The notes under the pieces were generated by a model that made no database searches, was not told the DNA's origin, and saw only the letters and a program-made list of their open reading frames with translations. The translations under genes were made by a program, and so were the position numbers. Positions 5,834-9,109 of a DNA stretch of 9,109 bases are shown piece by piece; the stretch's first letter is position 1, and the number at the start of each line of letters is the position of its first letter. This DNA is from Clostridia bacterium. Lineage in GTDB: Bacteria; Bacillota_A; Clostridia; Christensenellales; Aristaeellaceae. The stretch spans positions 1-9,109 of the forward strand of contig JAFWQM010000027.1 of NCBI GenBank assembly GCA_017509065.1, given 5' to 3'.

Positions 5834-5950
5834 GAGTTAGGAGTTATGAGTGAGGAGTTAGGAGTTTATAGTGTTTAAGCGCTGTGAAGCCTGTTTTCGC
5901 ACTTGCTGAACTATATAAAACTCCTCACTCCTAACTCTTAACTCCTCACT
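5834..5950. repeat. Heptamer inverted-repeat element 2
   Basis: The left arm consists of five head-to-tail GAGTNNN heptamers in perfect phase (5834-5868). The right arm (about 5918-5950) carries at least four of the same units in inverted orientation. The arms enclose a roughly 45-bp non-repetitive centre. It fills the gap between the HlyD-like stop (2 bp away) and the yggS ribosome site. Transcribed, it folds into a long imperfect hairpin; no U run follows on the minus strand, so an intrinsic terminator function is doubtful. It has no coding content. Confidence 0.75.
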
Positions 5951-5952
5951 GA

Positions 5953-7503
5953 TTAAAAGAGTCTCACCAGCACGCCTTCATAGACCACTTCGGGCTTGTC
6001 CGGTATTACATAAGCGAAAGCGCCGTCGTCGGAAACAGAGATCACTTCCACGCCTGTCCAGTACTCGCCGCCTTCGGTTTTCATAACGATGCCTTTGCGG
6101 CCATTCTGTACGTAGATGGCGCGGGCAGGCACCATGAGGCTGGATACATTCTCACTCAATCGCACCTGGCACTGGCGCAGATACATCAGATCTTCAAGAA
6201 AGCTGGTATCCTGCACTTCCAGCCGAACCAGCAGCTCTCCGCCGGACCGGGCGCTGTTGATGACCGTGACGGGAAGCTGATGATTGTCGAAGCTCTCGAT
6301 CACCATATTAAAGCTTTGGCCGTTGGCAGGCGTGCGGTCCTGGTTATGGCAGAGCATCAGCACCACCCACTTGTCCTCCCGCACCATGCGGTACACGTCC
6401 ACAGCATTGCGCGAGGCGACGGAAGTCTCCAGCGTGGGCACCTGCCCGTTGTACATCGCCCGCACCTGCGTCGGGCTGTAATCGGCATAGCTGCTCATGT
6501 TCAGCGCTTTTTCAAACCCGTCCGTGTAGAAGCTCACCAGCCCGTCAACCGGAGCGGCGAACTGCTTCGTCCAGGTGGATATCCGCTGGAGCTGGGTATT
6601 TTCGTCGTCGTACAGGCGGCTCAGTTTCTGTTCGTCGGGATACTTCTGCTTGATATACAGCTGCTGGTCTTCCATGGCTTTTTTGAGCAGCTTTTCCTGG
6701 GCGCTCACGCTGCCCTGCGCTCCATGCACCAGCCGCTGCACCTCCATCGCGCGGGACTGCACCCTGGTCATCAGGTTCAGCAGGGTGGAATCTGTGGTCG
6801 CGCCGGAAATGAGCACTTTATGGTAATCTTTGATCTGATCCCGGTAGCGCTTGAGGGTCGTCCACTCCTTGGCGTTGAAGCCGGAAGTGTAGATGGTAGC
6901 CACCATATCGCCCCGCTTTACGCGGCTGCCCTCATCCACGAGATAGTCGATCTGCGAGACGTTTTCCTGCACATCCACCGTTTCATTTCGCACGAGAACC
7001 GCGTCGCCGGTGTAGGATGCAGACATGGAGCCGTACTTCACCATACCGTACTGTATCCCGCCGGGCGTGAGCATCCGCCACACAAAGAAGCCGCACACGC
7101 CCAGCACCGCGAGCACCAGCACGACGAGACCCCATTTCGGCCTGGAACGCCGACTGCGGGACATGCCGGTTTTGGGCACCTGATACCCTGAACCGGGTAC
7201 AGGCATATTGCCGGGGGACATTTCTTCGGAATAAGGTTCATCAGGCGGATACGCGCCGCCGTAATCCGCGCCGGGCATGGCCTGTCCGCCTGTGCCGTAA
7301 TAATCCGGCTGCATGGTCGGGTCCGGGGTGATCTGGGCCGGCGGGGGCGGAGCGCCCGGCATTGGGCCGTTCTGCACCTGCTGCCCCGGTACGGGCCGCT
7401 GTATCCATTGATTCAGCATGGGCGGCTGATCCCATATGGAAGGGCCGGACCCCGGCCCGTTTTGGTATCCGCCCTGTGAATTGGAACCTTGAGGGGGCTG
7501 CAT
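5953..7503 (-). CDS. HlyD-like membrane-fusion/adaptor protein
   Basis: The protein has 516 residues. Residues 1-124 are cytoplasmic and rich in Gly, Pro, Gln and Met, ending in a basic stretch (SRSRRSRPKWG). One membrane helix follows at about 125-145. Outside the membrane comes a first half-lipoyl-like segment (about 155-205, VDEGSRVKRGDMVATIY), a helical hairpin likely to be coiled coil (about 212-315), the returning half-lipoyl (APVDGLVSFYTDGFE) and a beta-rich C-terminal part. This order is that of HlyD/membrane-fusion adaptors, which link inner-membrane transporters to the outside. No transporter partner is in the window. I chose ATG 7503, which has GGAGG 5 bases upstream, over the in-frame TTG at 7515 that overlaps the ribosome site. 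The function beyond the architecture is unknown. Confidence 0.78.
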   Translation of the reverse strand: MQPPQGSNSQGGYQNGPGSGPSIWDQPPMLNQWIQRPVPGQQVQNGPMPGAPPPPAQITPDPTMQPDYYGTGGQAMPGADYGGAYPPDEPYSEEMSPGNMPVPGSGYQVPKTGMSRSRRSRPKWGLVVLVLAVLGVCGFFVWRMLTPGGIQYGMVKYGSMSASYTGDAVLVRNETVDVQENVSQIDYLVDEGSRVKRGDMVATIYTSGFNAKEWTTLKRYRDQIKDYHKVLISGATTDSTLLNLMTRVQSRAMEVQRLVHGAQGSVSAQEKLLKKAMEDQQLYIKQKYPDEQKLSRLYDDENTQLQRISTWTKQFAAPVDGLVSFYTDGFEKALNMSSYADYSPTQVRAMYNGQVPTLETSVASRNAVDVYRMVREDKWVVLMLCHNQDRTPANGQSFNMVIESFDNHQLPVTVINSARSGGELLVRLEVQDTSFLEDLMYLRQCQVRLSENVSSLMVPARAIYVQNGRKGIVMKTEGGEYWTGVEVISVSDDGAFAYVIPDKPEVVYEGVLVRLF

Positions 7504-7524
7504 GATTTCCTCCAACTCAAAAGG

Positions 7525-7539
7525 ATAACTCTGAGTTAT
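7525..7539. repeat. 15-bp perfect palindrome upstream of the HlyD-like gene
   Basis: ATAACTC-T-GAGTTAT is a perfect dyad with a single central base, 12 bp upstream of the GGAGG of the HlyD-like gene. With a one-base centre it fits a DNA operator better than an RNA hairpin. GAGTTAT is also one of the heptamers of element 2, so it may instead be a small relic of such an element. Confidence 0.45.
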
Positions 7540-7619
7540 TCGCCATGCTATTAAGAAAGTCCTTCTTTTTTTACAAAAGTTTTGCGAAATTGAGAAAAAT
7601 TCAGGATGGAGGGAGAAAA

Positions 7620-7772
7620 GGGATTAGGGATTAGGGAGAGAGTGCAGAGCACAGAGATCAGAGTTCAGATTATTTAGTGACATAAATACGGAACCATCAA
7701 TTGGCGAAGTATATAAATCTGTACTCTGAATTCTCCGCCTCTCCTAATCCCTATTGCCTGATCCCTAATCCC
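7620..7772. repeat. Heptamer inverted-repeat element 3
   Basis: Seven heptamers lie in exact phase from 7620 to 7668: two GGGATTA, one GGGAGAG, then four units ending in CAG. The inverted arm runs from 7716 to 7772. The arms pair closely at both ends: 7620-7635 with 7757-7772 (15 of 16 plus a G-U) and 7659-7671 with 7716-7728 (12 of 13). The centre (about 7672-7715) is AT-rich and non-repetitive. The minus-strand hairpin is followed by TTTTC, so it could act as a terminator for the sirtuin gene, whose stop codon lies inside the right arm. Confidence 0.8.
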
Positions 7773-8499
7773 TCAAAAGCCTCATCGTCTCCCTGAACGT
7801 TTCCCCGATCGGCTGGTCAATGAGCAGGTCGGCCTGCCGATCCATACGGGTGGGCGAGCGGTTGATGATCACCAGCTTGCCGCGGTAGTTCTGGACGAAG
7901 CCCGCCGCCGGATAGACGGCAAGCGACGTGCCGCCGATGATCAGCAGGTCGCTGGCGGCAATGGAGTCAAGCGCATCCTCAATCGCGTCCGACGGAAGAG
8001 ATTCTTCATATAATACTACCGCGGGCTTGATGACACCGCCGCAGGAGCAGCGGGGCACGCCGTCCAGTTTCATAATGTCTTCCAATGAATAAGGCCTGCG
8101 GCAGCGGGTGCAGAAGTTTTTGTGCACTGTTCCATGCAGCTCGATCACATGCTGACTGCCCGCAGCCTGATGCAGTCCGTCGATGTTCTGGGTAATGACG
8201 GCGGTCAGGATGCCCATCCGCTCCAATTCCGCCAGCGCCTCATGAGCGGCGTTGGGCTTGGCGTCGGGAAAGAGCATCTTCTTGCGGTAGAAGCGGTAAA
8301 ATTCCTCGGTATTATTCACAAAAAACGTGTGGCTCAGAATGGTTTCCGGCGGGTAGCGCCATTCCTGGTTATACAATCCTCCGGTACTGCGGAAGTCCGG
8401 GATGCCGCTCTCCGTCGATACCCCCGCCCCGCCGAAGAACACCGCGCGCTTTGCTTCCCTGAGCATCATCGCCAGACGCTCCTGTTTGGTCATATCCAT
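7765..8499 (-). CDS. cobB: Sir2-family NAD-dependent protein deacylase (sirtuin)
   Basis: This 244-residue sirtuin removes acyl groups from lysines using NAD+ and releases nicotinamide. The NAD-binding GAGVSTESGIPDFRS spans residues 24-38, TQNIDGLH 103-110 and the catalytic His122 lies in IELHGTV. Four zinc cysteines are present as Cys130/Cys133 and Cys151/Cys153; the second pair is C-x-C rather than C-x2-C, a spacing I recall in other Firmicute sirtuins. GTSLAVYPAAG (190-200) completes the Rossmann fold. The ATG at 8499 has AAGGAGG (8508-8514) 8 bases upstream; an in-frame TTG further up falls inside the promoter and is rejected. The last codons and the TAG stop lie in heptamer element 3, so the extreme C-terminus is repeat-derived. 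It has its own promoter and is divergent from the ABC ATPase gene. Confidence 0.95.
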   Translation of the reverse strand: MDMTKQERLAMMLREAKRAVFFGGAGVSTESGIPDFRSTGGLYNQEWRYPPETILSHTFFVNNTEEFYRFYRKKMLFPDAKPNAAHEALAELERMGILTAVITQNIDGLHQAAGSQHVIELHGTVHKNFCTRCRRPYSLEDIMKLDGVPRCSCGGVIKPAVVLYEESLPSDAIEDALDSIAASDLLIIGGTSLAVYPAAGFVQNYRGKLVIINRSPTRMDRQADLLIDQPIGETFRETMRLLRD

Positions 8500-8539
8500 G
8501 TTATTTGCCTCCTTCTTCCCGCATCTTCCTTTTGTGCAT

Positions 8540-8568
8540 ATTATGCCCCACCTGTCGAAGATTGTCAA
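8540..8568 (-). promoter_or_regulatory. Sigma-A promoter of the sirtuin gene
   Basis: On the minus strand a perfect -35 TTGACA (8563-8568), a 17-bp spacer and a -10 CATAAT (8540-8545) give a predicted start near 8533, a leader of about 34 nt before the ATG at 8499. Confidence 0.75.
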
Positions 8569-8656
8569 GCAAAAATGGATTGTTCATGTCCGATTCATAC
8601 CAACGGATACATACATAGCACAAAGAAAGAGATAAATATTTGTTAGTTTTTCAGAA

Positions 8657-8685
8657 TGGAAATTCACGATAAAGTTGTGTATAAT
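8657..8685 (+). promoter_or_regulatory. Promoter of the ABC ATPase gene
   Basis: A perfect -10 TATAAT (8680-8685) follows a weaker -35 TGGAAA (8657-8662, 4 of 6) with a 17-bp spacer. The start is predicted near 8692, which leaves a leader of about 64 nt. The 70-odd bases between it and the divergent sirtuin promoter show only a weak TCCG/CGGA dyad near 8589-8608. Confidence 0.6.
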
Positions 8686-8698
8686 AAGTGCATCTGAG

Positions 8699-8717
8699 GG
8701 GGAAATATGCTTTCCCC
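8699..8717 (+). promoter_or_regulatory. Perfect 7-bp hairpin in the 5' leader of the ABC ATPase mRNA
   Basis: GGGGAAA (8699-8705) and TTTCCCC (8711-8717) form a perfect stem with a 5-nt TATGC loop, starting only about 7 nt after the predicted transcription start. No U run follows, so it is not a terminator. It may protect the 5' end of the mRNA or bind a regulator. Confidence 0.5.
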
Positions 8718-8755
8718 GGAAGAATAACACGAAACGATTTGAAGGAGGATTCATC

Positions 8756-9109
8756 ATGTCCAGCGTATCTCTGCAGCACATCTACAAAATCTATGCCGGC
8801 GGCGTCACTGCCGTAAGTGACTTCAACCTTGATATCGAAGATAAGGAATTTATCGTTCTGGTCGGCCCCTCCGGCTGCGGCAAGTCCACCACCCTGCGCA
8901 TGGTCGCCGGCCTGGAAGAAATCTCCGACGGCGAACTGTATATCGGCGACAAGCTGGTCAACGACGTCGCTCCCAAGGATCGCGACATCGCCATGGTGTT
9001 CCAGAACTACGCTCTGTATCCCCATATGACGGTTTATGACAACATGGCTTTCGGCCTGAAGCTGCGCAAGACCCCCAAGGACGAAATCAAGCGCCGCGTG
9101 GAAGAAGCC
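8756..9109 (+). CDS. ABC transporter ATP-binding protein, CUT1 sugar type (MsmK/UgpC-like), cut by the window edge
   Basis: Only the first 118 residues are present and the frame stays open to the right edge. Walker A is GPSGCGKST (37-45), the Q-loop Gln83 lies in [18 protein letters not shown], and the region [10 protein letters not shown] is typical of the MalK/UgpC/MsmK group, which energises uptake of sugars and related solutes by CUT1 importers. The signature motif, Walker B and the C-terminal regulatory (TOBE) domain would lie beyond the window. GAAGGAGG (8741-8748) sits 7 bases before the ATG. No permease or binding-protein gene is next to it on this side; in many Firmicutes one such ATPase is encoded alone and shared by several importers, which would fit. 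Confidence 0.92.
   Translation, partial: MSSVSLQHIYKIYAGGVTAVSDFNLDIEDKEFIVLVGPSGCGKSTTLRMVAGLEEISDGELYIGDKLVNDVAPKDRDIAMVFQNYALYPHMTVYDNMAFGLKLRKTPKDEIKRRVEEA

Noticed and set aside
5834..5950. CRISPR array
   Set aside because: The units are 7 bp, tandem without spacers and inverted; there is no 24-37 bp repeat with unique spacers and no cas gene.
6280..7191. A 303-codon His-rich plus-strand frame opposite the HlyD-like gene
   Set aside because: It is a reverse-frame shadow with no ribosome site; the minus-strand protein has a coherent membrane-fusion architecture.
7620..7772. Insertion sequence or MITE with terminal inverted repeats
   Set aside because: No transposase and no clear target-site duplication could be seen; the arms are tandem heptamers, so a simple-repeat origin is at least as likely. 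Kept as a repeat element.
8585..8610. Operator dyad (TCCG/CGGA) between the divergent sir2 and ABC promoters
   Set aside because: The match is short and imperfect with an 11-base gap, so it is no better than chance.

Overview
The window looks like a chromosomal stretch from a Gram-positive, moderately GC-rich Firmicute, most likely a Clostridia-type organism. The reasons are the DivIVA and SepF division proteins, strong AGGAGG-type ribosome binding sites, consensus sigma-A promoters with 17-bp spacers, and the ylmE-sepF-ylmG-divIVA gene order. Seven of eight recognisable genes lie on the minus strand. The eighth, an ABC ATPase cut by the right edge, is on the plus strand.

Right to left along the minus strand: a sirtuin deacetylase with its own consensus promoter (7765-8499); a HlyD-type membrane-fusion protein with a long disordered cytoplasmic N-terminus (5953-7503); a division cluster of yggS/ylmE, sepF with large Gln/Pro-rich extensions, yggT/ylmG and divIVA (5803 to 3156), closed by an intrinsic terminator; tatD (2235-3008) with a GTG start; and mgtE (418-1779), a CBS-domain Mg2+ channel. 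mgtE is preceded by a strong promoter and a leader of about 335 nt, and is closed by a strong terminator. The leftmost 360 bases have no gene. They hold a strong minus-strand promoter with phased A-tracts, a cluster of CGAACATTA-like sites, and a purine-rich leader running out of the window, possibly that of an rRNA operon.

Two things stand out. First, three intergenic regions (about 1842-1930, 5834-5950, 7620-7772) carry the same kind of element: degenerate heptanucleotide tandem repeats arranged as long inverted repeats around a non-repetitive centre. One supplies the stop codon of the sirtuin gene. Second, the mgtE leader contains a near-perfect Shine-Dalgarno and a 26-codon upstream ORF that overlaps a strong hairpin, followed by a second weaker pairing and a U6 run. 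This suggests an attenuation-type control of Mg2+ uptake that does not resemble the known M-box riboswitch.

Functionally, SepF and DivIVA act on the division septum and poles; YggS handles PLP balance, YggT is a small membrane protein, and the HlyD-like protein is an envelope adaptor with no transporter partner in view. The sirtuin and the ABC ATPase (CUT1 sugar-uptake type) are divergently transcribed from separate promoters. All calls come from reading the sequence; no database search was done.
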